The notes below the pieces were generated by a model. The model was given only the letters and a program-made list of their open reading frames with translations, ran no database searches and had not been told where the DNA came from. From Nitrospirillum sp034653275 (GTDB lineage Bacteria; Pseudomonadota; Alphaproteobacteria; Azospirillales; Azospirillaceae): DNA of 64,000 nucleotides. Made by a program: the position numbers and the translations under genes. The stretch covers positions 1-64,000 of the forward strand of contig NZ_JAYEES010000004.1 of NCBI RefSeq assembly GCF_034653275.1, in the 5' to 3' direction. Shown one piece after another: positions 26,173 to 34,587 of the stretch. How positions within the stretch are numbered: the first letter of the stretch is position 1; each line of letters opens with the position of its first letter.

Positions 26173-28623
26173 TCAGAACTTGTAGGCCATGCGGAAATAG
26201 TACATGCCGCCGTCGTACCCGAAGGGCGAGGTGTCCGGGTACTGGTCGCCATAGTTCAGGCGGCCGGCGCTGCGGTTCTTCTGCGGGTACTTGTCGAACA
26301 GGTTCTGCGCGCCGACGGTGGCGGTCAGATCCTCGGTCACCTTGTAGGCGACCTCCGCATCGAAGATCCAGGCGGGGTCATAATGCTGGCCGGCGCTGGA
26401 GTTGTCCTGCCAGGCGCCGTAGTAGCTGCCGCGATACATGAAGTTGAACGCGCCGATGTCGTAGCTGGCGGTCAGGTTCACGCGGTAATGCGGCAGGCCG
26501 TTCTCGATGTCCGCCTTGCGGTTGGCGTCGATCACGCTGGCGTCGTACTTGGTGACGTCGGTGTGGTTGATGTTGGCCGCCGCCGTCAGGTGCAGGTCGC
26601 CGTCATAAACCTCGAAGGTCTTGTTGGCGACGATGTCCACGCCCTGGCTGCGGGTGTCGAAGGCGTTGGTGAAAAAGTTGACGTTGCCCAGGGTGTTGGC
26701 GCCCACCACGCCCAGCGCCGCCAGCTTGATCTGGTCGGCGGCGGACACGGTGAAGTCGCTGGTGATGCCGATGCGGTCCTCGACCTTGATGTTGTAGTAG
26801 TCGACGGTCAGGTTGACGCCGCCGGGCAGGTCGAAGACCAGGCCGCCGGCGATGTTGAAGGATGTCTCGGGCTTCAGCGTCTTGGCGCCGTAGTACTGGG
26901 CCACCACGCTGTCGACCGGGAAGGTGCCCAGCACGATGGGTTCCGGGCTGCCCGCCTTGAAGGTGGTCTGCGTGCTGCTGATGTGCGACTGGCCGGGCGT
27001 GGGCGCGCGGAAGCCGGTGTTGATGGACGACCGCACGGCCACCCAGTCGGTCAGCTGATAGCGGCCGAAGATCTTCCAGTTGGTGGTGTCGCCGAAATCG
27101 TCGAAGTCTTCGTAGCGCAGGGCCACGCCGGCGCTCAGGTCCTTGATGATGTCGGCTTCGGCGTCGGCGTAGAAGGCGTAGTTGCCGCGCGGATACTGGC
27201 CGGCGTCGGTGGCGGTGAAGCCGGGATAGCCGTTGGACCCGATGGGCATGCCGTAGGTGTAGTACTTGCCCGCCTGGTACGAGGCCACGTCGCCCGACTT
27301 GATGGTGTAGGTCTCACGCCGGTATTCGCCGCCGCCCGCCAGTGTCAGGGGGCTGGCCAGCCAGTTGAGGTTGATGGGGTAGGTCAGGTCCAGGTTCAGG
27401 TTGGTTTCCTCCTGGATCTGGGTGCCGACATAGAACTGATGCGGGCTGCTGGGCCCGAGCGAGGGGTTGACGGTGTTGCGGATGCTGTAGCGCAGCTCAT
27501 CCTTGCCGTAGCTGGCGCTGGCGTCGATGATCAGGCCGGACTTCAGCGTCGTCTTGTAGCCGCCGGTGATGCTGCTATCCAGGATGTCGCCGTAGAACCA
27601 GGGCGTGAAGCCGTTGGGGAAGACGCTGTTCCATTTGAAGCTGGCGCCGCTGTCCAGGGTGATGGGCGTGATCAGCCACGACACCGTGGTGGGGTTGCGG
27701 TAGTTGAAGCTTTCCTTGGCGTAGCTGTGGCCGAAGTTGCCGAACAGGTAGATCTTGGAATTGTCGCCCAGGTCCACGCCGCTGTTGATGAACAGCCGCT
27801 CCGCCTCCACCGCCGGGTCGCCGAAGCGCTGGGCCGGGTTGGGGATGGTCAGGCCCTGGGCCGCCAGCTTGGCGGCGTCGGGCCGCTGGGTCCCGCGCGA
27901 GGTCGGGTCGTTCTTCACATATTCGGCGCTGATGTTGACGAAGCCGCGGTCACCCAGCGGCAGGCCGGAATTGGCCTGGATGTGGGCGCTGCCGCCGTCG
28001 CCGGCATAGGTCTGGCCCCACTGGGCCACCACCGTGCCCTGGTCGGCGCTATCCTTCAGGGTGAAGTTCATCACGCCGGCGATGGCGTCCGAGCCGTATT
28101 GGGCGGCGGCGCCGTCGCGCAAGACTTCCAGCTGCTTGATGGCGATGGCCGGAATCTGCGCCAGGTCGGGACCTTGCGAGCCCACCGTCAGGCCGTTGGC
28201 GCCGATCTGCACCAGGGCCGAGCGGTGGAAGCGTTTGCCGTTGATCAGCACCAGGGTCTCATCGGGCGGCAGGCCGCGCAGCGTCGGCGGGCGCACGAAG
28301 GTCGACCCGTCGGAGATGGAGAAGCGGGCGACGTTGAAGGACGGCACCAGCTGGCGCAGCAGGTCGTTGGTGTCACCGCCCGCCTGGCGCGACAGATCCT
28401 CCGGCGTGAACACGTCGATGGGCGACGGGCTGTCCGCGACCGAGCGGTCGACGCGGCGGCTGCCCGTCACCACGATTTCCGACAGGGCGTCCGCGTCGGC
28501 CGCCGGCGCCGGCGCCGTGGCGGCGTTGGCGGTGCCCATGGCGAGCCAGCCCGCCGTGCACAGCAGGGCGATGCTCAAGGCTTTACGCCCATTTATGGCG
28601 TTGGTGTTGTTCGTAAGCGTCAT
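26173..28623 (-). CDS. TonB-dependent receptor near amine-oxidase operon
   Basis: 816 residues with signal peptide (MTLTNNTNAINGRKALSIAL to about ANAA, residue 35). The TonB box is near DALSEIVVTGSRR. Plug: SPSPIDVFTPEDLSRQAGG, LRGLPPDETLVLINGKRFHR, QLEVLRDGAAAQYGSDAIAGV; the barrel ends with MYYFRMAYKF. The plug style (PSPIDVFT, GKRFHRSA) is that of sphingomonad/caulobacter-type receptors for organic nutrients rather than classic siderophore receptors. It is transcribed in the same direction as, and about 295 bases after, the exported RidA, amine oxidase and cytochrome c genes, which suggests import of an amine or peptide substrate, but this is inference. Two dyads lie in its upstream gap. 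Confidence 0.9.
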   Translation of the reverse strand: MTLTNNTNAINGRKALSIALLCTAGWLAMGTANAATAPAPAADADALSEIVVTGSRRVDRSVADSPSPIDVFTPEDLSRQAGGDTNDLLRQLVPSFNVARFSISDGSTFVRPPTLRGLPPDETLVLINGKRFHRSALVQIGANGLTVGSQGPDLAQIPAIAIKQLEVLRDGAAAQYGSDAIAGVMNFTLKDSADQGTVVAQWGQTYAGDGGSAHIQANSGLPLGDRGFVNISAEYVKNDPTSRGTQRPDAAKLAAQGLTIPNPAQRFGDPAVEAERLFINSGVDLGDNSKIYLFGNFGHSYAKESFNYRNPTTVSWLITPITLDSGASFKWNSVFPNGFTPWFYGDILDSSITGGYKTTLKSGLIIDASASYGKDELRYSIRNTVNPSLGPSSPHQFYVGTQIQEETNLNLDLTYPINLNWLASPLTLAGGGEYRRETYTIKSGDVASYQAGKYYTYGMPIGSNGYPGFTATDAGQYPRGNYAFYADAEADIIKDLSAGVALRYEDFDDFGDTTNWKIFGRYQLTDWVAVRSSINTGFRAPTPGQSHISSTQTTFKAGSPEPIVLGTFPVDSVVAQYYGAKTLKPETSFNIAGGLVFDLPGGVNLTVDYYNIKVEDRIGITSDFTVSAADQIKLAALGVVGANTLGNVNFFTNAFDTRSQGVDIVANKTFEVYDGDLHLTAAANINHTDVTKYDASVIDANRKADIENGLPHYRVNLTASYDIGAFNFMYRGSYYGAWQDNSSAGQHYDPAWIFDAEVAYKVTEDLTATVGAQNLFDKYPQKNRSAGRLNYGDQYPDTSPFGYDGGMYYFRMAYKF

Positions 28624-28735
28624 GTTGGCCCCCTGATCTTTGGATGTTTTGTTAGATCACGGCAGCTTGATGGCGCGATTCCCCGCATATTTTTCTGAAT
28701 TGAAGCGACTCATTGCCCCGGCCGCTTCTTTTCAA

Positions 28736-28784
28736 ATCCTCATCGATTGTGAGGATCAAGTATATTTGCCCTTTTAAAAGGCAA
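28736..28784. promoter_or_regulatory. Two dyads in the AT-rich gap before the receptor
   Basis: ATCCTCA (28736-28742) and TGAGGAT (28750-28756) form a perfect 7-bp inverted repeat with 7-base spacer; next to it TTGCC-N9-GGCAA (28766-28784) is a second dyad with a TTTTAAAA centre. The region is much AT-richer than the surrounding coding DNA. These are probably regulator sites for the minus-strand receptor gene; the regulator is unknown. Confidence 0.55.
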
Positions 28785-28917
28785 TTTGACTTTCAGGCGT
28801 GCTCCTTTCCCTTGTCTTGGTTCCTCCGGATGTCTTTCCCGGCCTGGGGGCTTCCCGACCCCCTTGCCAGGAAAGATATCCTTGAAGACCCGTTGCATGA
28901 TGGGCCGGCCGTTCCCC

Positions 28918-29313
28918 TCAGTGGGTGACGGTCGGCGCCTTGTCCTGCGGATGGGCGTTCGCCTTCACGGTCGCGACGAAGCCCGGATCCACGGCCGGGG
29001 CCTTGTTGCCCCAGGCCTGGCGGACATAACTGATGATGTCGGCCAATTGCTCCTCGCTCAGCAGGGCCGCGAAGGTGGGCATGCCGCCGCGTCCTTGCAA
29101 CACGGTGCGCACCACCGGCTCGGGATCGCCCTGCACGAAGGGGTCGCCGGCCAGTGCCGGGAAGGCGCCCTTCACGCCCAAGCCCGTCTTCTGGTGGCAG
29201 GCGGCACATTTGTGGTTGAACAGGTCCTGGCCCTTGGCCACGTCCTGGGCCAGGGCGGGCGCCGCCGTGGCCAGGCCGGCGATGGCGGCGGTGAGGATGA
29301 TGGTCTGGCGCAT
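28918..29313 (-). CDS. Exported class I cytochrome c
   Basis: 131 residues. Signal peptide 1-22 (ends ALA-QD), then haem motif C36-AA-C39-H40 and distal methionine M78 in GGMPTFAALLSEEQL, followed by the usual C-terminal helix DIISYVRQAWG. A strong AGGAGGAGC ribosome site precedes ATG 29313. It follows the FAD amine oxidase by 11 bases, so it is probably the electron acceptor for that enzyme, carrying electrons to the respiratory chain. The periplasmic location matches the Tat signal of the oxidase. Confidence 0.92.
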   Translation of the reverse strand: MRQTIILTAAIAGLATAAPALAQDVAKGQDLFNHKCAACHQKTGLGVKGAFPALAGDPFVQGDPEPVVRTVLQGRGGMPTFAALLSEEQLADIISYVRQAWGNKAPAVDPGFVATVKANAHPQDKAPTVTH

Positions 29314-29324
29314 CCCGCTCCTCC

Positions 29325-30932
29325 TCACGCCGCCACGCGCTGGTGGATTTGGGCGATCTGGTGCCAGGCGGACTCGATGGCCCCCGCCTGCCAGCCGCCG
29401 ATGTAGCTGATGTGCTCCCCCGCCAGGTAGATGCGGCGGTCGGGCTTGACCAGCACCGGGTAAGCGCTCGCCCGCGCGTCCGCGCTCCAATTGCCCCAGC
29501 CGCCCAGGTTGTACTGGATCAGGTGCCAGGAGGCGGAGAAGGCGGTTTCGAAGCTGTCCTTGTATTGCGGGAAGATGCGCTGCCCCGCCTCCAGCGCGAT
29601 GGCGGCGCGCTCCGCCGGCGTGTTGCCGCTCATATCGGTCGCGTCGGCGCCGAACATGTAATAGCCCAGCAGCACGCCCTTGGCCGATTGCCAGCCGGAC
29701 GACGGCAGGCTGATCAAATTGATGCCGGGCGCGTCGGTGTAGACATGGCCGCCATAGATGGCGTCGTCCTCTTCCCAGAAACGGCGCTTCATCTGCAGGC
29801 CGATCTTGCAAACCGGGTCGTAGGACAGCTGGCCCATGGCCTGCTTGTAGGCGTCGGAGAAGTCGGCATCGATGCTGCGCAGCACGCTGACCGGGATGGT
29901 GCACAGGCAATAATCGGCGCTGACCGTGGCGCGCTTGCCCGTCTTGGTGTCCAGGTAGTCCACCGTCACGCCGCTGTCGGACTGGCGGATGCGCTCCACC
30001 TCCGCGTTGTACTTGATCAGGTGGCCGACGTGCTTCTCGAAGCCCTTGGCGATGCGGTCCATGCCGCCCACCGGCTGGAACATGGTGTGCTGCTGGTCGA
30101 AGGTGCCGACCGACTGGACCATGCGCCACAGCCGGGACTGCACCAGGTCAGGAAAGGCGTAGGGGGTGCTGGGCACGCCGGGACCGGGGTCGTCGATGCC
30201 GGCGCCCGGGTTGACCTTGTAGCCGCGGCCTTCCGTGCCGCGATAGCTGAGGTCGCTCTCCAGATAGCCCTCGCCGCGCAGGTACTCGATGAACAGCTCC
30301 ACGTCGTCCTTGGCCAGGCCGGTGTCCAGCTTGCCCGAGGTGGCGGCCTTGGCCACCAGTTCCGACGTGTAGCCGCGCATGTCGGCCCGCACCTCGAACT
30401 GGCGCACGCGCTTGCCGGCCAGGGGGCCCTTGCCCGTGTCGAACTGGGCGTAGCTGGCATCGTTCTCGTTGACGAAGACCTCCAGCGGGATACCGAAGGT
30501 CTTGGTGTAGTGCAGGGTGGAGCGATGGCAGAACGGGATGCGCCAGGGGCCGTGGTTCAGGTACAGGCCCTCATCGAACTTGCACTCCTGTTCCTCCCCG
30601 CCCAGCTCCGTCATCTTGAAGCCCTTACGGGCGGTCTGGCAGCGGCCGCCGCCGAAGGCCCGGGCCTCCAGGATGGTGACTTGGTAGCCCAGCTTGGACA
30701 TCTCATAGGCGGCCGTCATGCCGGCGACGCCGGCGCCCAGGATCAACAGCTTGTGCCCCGCCCCCGACCCGCGCAGGGCCGGCGGCGCGCTGGTCATGGA
30801 GGCGATGCCCGCCCCCCAGGCGTTCAGCGCCGTCATCACCATGGCGCTGCCGCCCAGCAGCGCCGCCTTTTCCAGAAAATGGCGCCGCGTCACCCCGGCG
30901 CGGGGTAGGTCCGTCATGGCAGGCATATGCAC
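29325..30932 (-). CDS. Tat-exported flavin amine oxidase
   Basis: 535 residues. A twin-arginine signal TRRHFLEKAALLGGSAM (15-31) predicts export of the folded flavoprotein. FAD-binding: LLILGAGVAGMTAAYEMSKLG with the ribose-binding Glu of TILEA (E89) and GGRC near 95-98; a C-terminal flavin motif IYLAGEHISYIGGWQAGA is typical of monoamine / L-amino-acid oxidases. Oxidation of an amine or amino acid gives an imine that hydrolyses to aldehyde or keto acid and ammonia. Flanking genes encode an exported RidA upstream (78-base gap) and a cytochrome c downstream (11 bases), suggesting a dehydrogenase passing electrons to cytochrome rather than to oxygen. The substrate is unknown. Confidence 0.9.
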   Translation of the reverse strand: MHMPAMTDLPRAGVTRRHFLEKAALLGGSAMVMTALNAWGAGIASMTSAPPALRGSGAGHKLLILGAGVAGMTAAYEMSKLGYQVTILEARAFGGGRCQTARKGFKMTELGGEEQECKFDEGLYLNHGPWRIPFCHRSTLHYTKTFGIPLEVFVNENDASYAQFDTGKGPLAGKRVRQFEVRADMRGYTSELVAKAATSGKLDTGLAKDDVELFIEYLRGEGYLESDLSYRGTEGRGYKVNPGAGIDDPGPGVPSTPYAFPDLVQSRLWRMVQSVGTFDQQHTMFQPVGGMDRIAKGFEKHVGHLIKYNAEVERIRQSDSGVTVDYLDTKTGKRATVSADYCLCTIPVSVLRSIDADFSDAYKQAMGQLSYDPVCKIGLQMKRRFWEEDDAIYGGHVYTDAPGINLISLPSSGWQSAKGVLLGYYMFGADATDMSGNTPAERAAIALEAGQRIFPQYKDSFETAFSASWHLIQYNLGGWGNWSADARASAYPVLVKPDRRIYLAGEHISYIGGWQAGAIESAWHQIAQIHQRVAA

Positions 30933-31010
30933 CCCTCCTTATCCGCATCGCGGGACGGCCCACCGGATCGCGGCGGGCGTCACCAGGCCCCCTCGGCCGC
31001 CGGAACGGCG

Positions 31011-31577
31011 TCAGGGCGCGCGGGCGGCGATCACCTCGATCTCGACCATCAGGCCGGGGGCCGCCAGGCCCGCCACCTGCACGGTGGTGCGGGCGGGCTT
31101 GTTGGGCTGGTCGGCGGTGCCGAAGAACTGGGTGTAGCCGGACATCATGCCGGCGAAATCCATCTTGCCGTCATGGGCCGGATCGCCCACCAGGTAGACG
31201 TGCATCATGACCACGTCGCCCAGGGTCAGCTTCTGGGCGGCCAGCGCCTCCTTGATCTTGTTCAGGGTGCTGACGGTCTGGGTGGCGGTGTCGCCATAGG
31301 CCTGCGGGCTGCCCTTGGGCGCGCTGGGGTCGGCCACCGACGGCGTCATGCCGCTGAGGTACACCACGTCCGATCCCGCCGGCACGGTCACGGCGGCGGA
31401 GATGGGAAAGCCGCCGGCGGCGTCGGTGCGGGTGATGGGCTGCTTGGCCGTCGCCGTTCCGCTGGATGAGATGATGCCGGCTTCGGTGATGATGGCGGCC
31501 AGCACGGCGGTGAGGGCCAGGGCGCCCAGGAAGCGGGCCATGCGGCGCTCGGGGCTGCGGGTGGAATGGGTGGTCAA
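31011..31577 (-). CDS. Exported RidA-family imine deaminase
   Basis: 188 residues from a TTG start at 31577 with an AGGAG site nine bases upstream; the internal ATG at 31541 is an alternative. An N-terminal hydrophobic segment (about 16-36) acts as signal or anchor, unusual for RidA proteins, which are normally cytoplasmic. The YjgF/RidA domain (about 50-187) has VYLSGMTP, LTLGDVVMMHVYLVG, PARTTVQVAGL (the conserved arginine of the deaminase site) and LMVEIEVIAA (conserved Glu). RidA hydrolyses reactive imines; placed before an exported amine oxidase it would clear the imine product in the periplasm. Confidence 0.85.
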   Translation of the reverse strand: MTTHSTRSPERRMARFLGALALTAVLAAIITEAGIISSSGTATAKQPITRTDAAGGFPISAAVTVPAGSDVVYLSGMTPSVADPSAPKGSPQAYGDTATQTVSTLNKIKEALAAQKLTLGDVVMMHVYLVGDPAHDGKMDFAGMMSGYTQFFGTADQPNKPARTTVQVAGLAAPGLMVEIEVIAARAP

Positions 31578-32425
31578 GGCAAGGCTCTCCTGTTCCGTTT
31601 TTTATGGTCCTGCATCAACGGACGCCCGCTTTCTGACGGCGCGCGCCGGTGCCACTTTTGATTTCAAGCGGCCGGACTTGTCGTCTCCGGCCCGCCGGGC
31701 CGGGCCCGGCGGGCGGAGTGGGGTAGTCGGCGGCGGCTTTGGAGGTGTGCATCGCACAATTCCCAGAAGTCGCCGGTACAGGGGTGCGCTGCCGGGTCAG
31801 CGCCGCGCGCGGCTCCCGGGGCCTGTCCTCATGCTTAGGTTGACGGGGATGTGAAAGGAAATGGCCGCTGAAAATACGAATGGCCGCCCACGTGGACGGC
31901 CATAACCGCAATACCATTCTCGAAATGGAAAGTGTCGTGAGGAGGAATCTTTCCGGTGCGCCGGCCCACGCCCAGATCAACGTGACCCGGAGTCCGGCAA
32001 ATATCTTTGACAACGATGGTGACGGCCCGTTTCGTCATGCGTCTCTGTCAAATTAAGGAGTGGATGAAACTCTGCTCACGTCTCTCTTTTATCGACCCAA
32101 CTGCCAAAACTCCGATCTCAGCCCGCCATTTCAGCGGGATGAGACCGTTTTCACTCTGTCAGAGTTTATCAGCAATAACCGGGCCAATTCGTTCGCGGCT
32201 GCGATATAAGCATTTCGGCCGAGGTGGGGGCGAACGGGGCGCACAGTGATTGGGCAATTCAGGATTGTTACAGGCATGTTGCCGCAAAGCTGTGCAGACG
32301 CGGCGGTCCTGTGAAGCTTTAGGCTGTGGGAAGGGCTGCCCCGTGGGGAACGGCACTGGACAGGCCGGACGCTTGCTGTAAGCAGGAAGGGACCCCTCGC
32401 GGCCCCCATCCCCGACGTCCTTCCG
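31578..32425. other. 850-base gap with atypical composition
   Basis: Between the RidA start and an MFS gene lies about 850 bases. The part from roughly 31,840 to 32,330 is clearly poorer in G+C than its surroundings. Apart from a 67-codon frame on the minus strand (listed separately) nothing gene-like is convincing. It must carry the promoter of the RidA operon near 31,600. No transposase remnant or repeat was recognised. Confidence 0.5.
31835..32038 (-). CDS. Possible small hypothetical protein
   Basis: 67 codons from ATG 32038 to TAA at 31835. The predicted protein (MTKRAVTIVVKDICRTPG at its start, then FHFENGIAVMAVHVGGHSYF) has mixed composition without the Pro/Arg/Gly bias of shadow frames, so it could be real. 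There is no convincing ribosome site and codon usage is less G/C-ending than in neighbours. Could also be a decayed fragment. Confidence 0.3.
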   Translation of the reverse strand: MTKRAVTIVVKDICRTPGHVDLGVGRRTGKIPPHDTFHFENGIAVMAVHVGGHSYFQRPFPFTSPST

Positions 32426-33703
32426 ATGCGCCTGCTGAAACCTTTGGCCCACGGCCCCATCGCCCGTCTATGGGGCGCATTGTCGCTGTCGGCGGTGGGC
32501 GACCAGCTGCATCAGATGGCATTGGTCTGGCTGGCCGTCGGGCTGGTCGGGCCCGACACCGGCTATGTCGCGGCGGCCGACACGGTGGCGCTGATGACGG
32601 TGGCGCTGCTGGCCGGCGCCTGGGTCGAACGCTGGGACCAGGGCAGCGTCATGATGGCGGCCGACTTGGCGCGGGCCGGCCTGGCGGCGGTGCCGGTGCT
32701 GGCGGCGCTGACCGGGCATCTCACCCTATGGACCTTGGTGGTGCCGTCGGTGGCGCTGTCCGCCTTGGCGGGGCTGTTCGACCCGGCGCTGCAGGCCTCT
32801 CTGCCACGGCTGACGGCGGACCGCAGCCTGCTGGCCGCCACCAACGCCCTGTTCGACGGCACCTTGCGCCTGGCGCGCCTGGTCGGCCCCACCCTGGCGG
32901 GCGCCCTGGCGACGCTGATGCCGACGGTAGCGTTGATGGGCGTGAACGGCCTCAGCTTCCTGGCGTCGGCCTGCGCCGTGTTCAGTGTCCGGTCGCACAT
33001 CGCCGACCCCGCCGAGAGGGCGCCCGCGCATGCGGCGGCGGCGATGGATACCCTCGCGGGGCGCTTGCTGGCCGGCTGGCGCCTGGTGCGGCGGGAGCCG
33101 CCTTTCACTTATCTGCTGTGGCGCAGCGGTCTGAGCGGCGGCTTGTGGACGCTGACCATTTGGCTGGCGCTGCCGCTGCTGGTGAGCCAGCGGGCTTTGG
33201 CCGGATTCGGCCTCAGCGGCCTGTCCGCCCTGGCCCTGCTGTTCTCGGCCTACGGCGCCGGCAACCTGGTCAGCAACCTGGTGGTGGGCAGCCTGCCGCC
33301 CGGGGGCATGCTGACCCGCCGGCCCATGGCCCTGGTGATCGCGGGCGACGTTCTGGTGGGCGGTGGCTTCGTCCTCATGGCGCTGGCCACGTTCGTGCCC
33401 GCCCCCTGGACCTTGCTCGCCATCGCCCTGTCGGCCACGGCCACGGCCACGGGCGGGCCGCTGGCCCAAATCCCCCTGACCACCCTTCGCCAGATCCGCT
33501 TCAGCGGGAGTGAGATCGCCGCCGTCTTCCGCCTGTTCCTGGTGCTGGACTGCCTGGGAACCCTGGTGGCCATGACGGCGGCACCCACGGTGTTGAACCT
33601 TTTGCCCACGCCCCTGGTCATGGCCGCGTGTGGCGCCATCATCCTGGGCATGGCGCTGGTCTTCGGCCGTCGGGCGGACCGGCATACCCTGGTTGCGGGA
33701 TAG
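32426..33703 (+). CDS. MFS transporter
   Basis: 425 residues with 10-12 hydrophobic helices. The N-terminus (ARLWGALSLSAVGDQLHQMALVW split) resembles the MFS_3/enterobactin-exporter type: a first helix with the G-D-x-x-x-x-x-A motif and the motif-A region GAWVERWDQG in the loop after helix 2. The C-terminal half has the LFSAYGAGNLVSNLVVG helix. Probably a drug or metabolite exporter. No ribosome site is clear before ATG 32426. It stands alone upstream of a LysE-type exporter. Substrate unknown. Confidence 0.8.
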   Translation: MRLLKPLAHGPIARLWGALSLSAVGDQLHQMALVWLAVGLVGPDTGYVAAADTVALMTVALLAGAWVERWDQGSVMMAADLARAGLAAVPVLAALTGHLTLWTLVVPSVALSALAGLFDPALQASLPRLTADRSLLAATNALFDGTLRLARLVGPTLAGALATLMPTVALMGVNGLSFLASACAVFSVRSHIADPAERAPAHAAAAMDTLAGRLLAGWRLVRREPPFTYLLWRSGLSGGLWTLTIWLALPLLVSQRALAGFGLSGLSALALLFSAYGAGNLVSNLVVGSLPPGGMLTRRPMALVIAGDVLVGGGFVLMALATFVPAPWTLLAIALSATATATGGPLAQIPLTTLRQIRFSGSEIAAVFRLFLVLDCLGTLVAMTAAPTVLNLLPTPLVMAACGAIILGMALVFGRRADRHTLVAG

Positions 33704-33850
33704 GGCCGCGGCGGTTACGCTCTTTTTATCCGCGTGACTGGCGTCGCGCCCCGGAACGGGGGCGAGATGGGGCACCATCGGGAAGCGCGGACGCACCCCC
33801 GTGCCGCACGCCTGGGCCATCCACCCGTATTGAACGGAAAGGGGCGTGCC

Positions 33851-34534
33851 ATGCTTGCCAGCCTGATCCCCATCCTCGTGGCCTTGCTGCTGGGGGCCAT
33901 GGCCCCCGGGCCCAGCTTCGTGCTGGTCACCCGCACCGCCGTCACCCAGTCCCGCCGCAACGGCCTGGCCGCCGCCGCCGGCATGGGGGTGGGCGGCGCC
34001 TTCTTCGGCACCCTAGCCCTGCTGGGTCTGACCGCGCTGCTGACCCAGGTGGCGTGGCTGAACATCGCGCTGCGCCTGGTGGGCGGCCTCTATCTGCTCT
34101 ATCTCGCCCTGCGCATGTGGCGCGGGGCGGGGACGCCCCTGGGTACGGCTGCGGGCAGACCCCCGGCCACGGGCGCGGGGATGCCCGCCGACGGCCGCGC
34201 GCCGTCCCTGGCCCGGGCGTTCGTCGTGGCGCTGGCGACCCAGCTCAGCAATCCCAAGACGGCCATCGCCTACGCCAGCATCTTCGCCGCCCTCTTGCCC
34301 GCCCAGCCCGAGTTCGAGGGGCCGCCCCTCCTGCTGCTGTTCCTGCCGCCGGTCATCTTCCTGATCGAGGCTGGCTGGTACAGCGTCGTGGCCCTGGCCT
34401 TTTCGCTGGAGGCGCCCCGCCGCGCCTACCTGAGGGCCAAGGGCGGCATCGACCGGGTGACCGGCACCGTCATGGGCGCGCTGGGCCTGCGCCTGATGGC
34501 CGATGCCGTGCGCGATGCGGCCTTGGCGCGCTGA
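33851..34534 (+). CDS. LysE/RhtB-family amino-acid exporter
   Basis: 227 residues from ATG 33851 (AAAGGGG site upstream). The family N-terminus LIPILVALLLGAMAPGPSFVLVTRTAV with the APGP turn is clear, followed by six helices and the conserved NPKTAIAYASIFAALL stretch. LysE/RhtB proteins export amino acids or their lactones across the inner membrane. Earlier in-frame ATG codons lie in non-coding-like sequence. The gene converges on the acetoacetate decarboxylase-like gene, with a strong hairpin between them. Confidence 0.85.
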   Translation: MLASLIPILVALLLGAMAPGPSFVLVTRTAVTQSRRNGLAAAAGMGVGGAFFGTLALLGLTALLTQVAWLNIALRLVGGLYLLYLALRMWRGAGTPLGTAAGRPPATGAGMPADGRAPSLARAFVVALATQLSNPKTAIAYASIFAALLPAQPEFEGPPLLLLFLPPVIFLIEAGWYSVVALAFSLEAPRRAYLRAKGGIDRVTGTVMGALGLRLMADAVRDAALAR

Positions 34535-34555
34535 CGCCGTAATTGAGTAGGGGAC

Positions 34556-34579
34556 GGGTGGGCGCGGACGCGCCCACCC
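34556..34579. terminator. Hairpin between convergent lysE-like and adc-like genes
   Basis: Perfect arms GGGTGGGCGCG (34556-34566) and CGCGCCCACCC (34569-34579). Symmetric and lying between two stop codons, it could serve both strands, though no T tract follows on either. Confidence 0.55.
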
Positions 34580-34587
34580 GCGCCGCG

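Noticed and set aside
26080..28698. An 872-codon open frame on the plus strand over the TonB receptor
   Set aside because: It is fully antisense to a receptor with clear plug and barrel motifs, and its Val/Gly/Ala/His-rich sequence has no family features.
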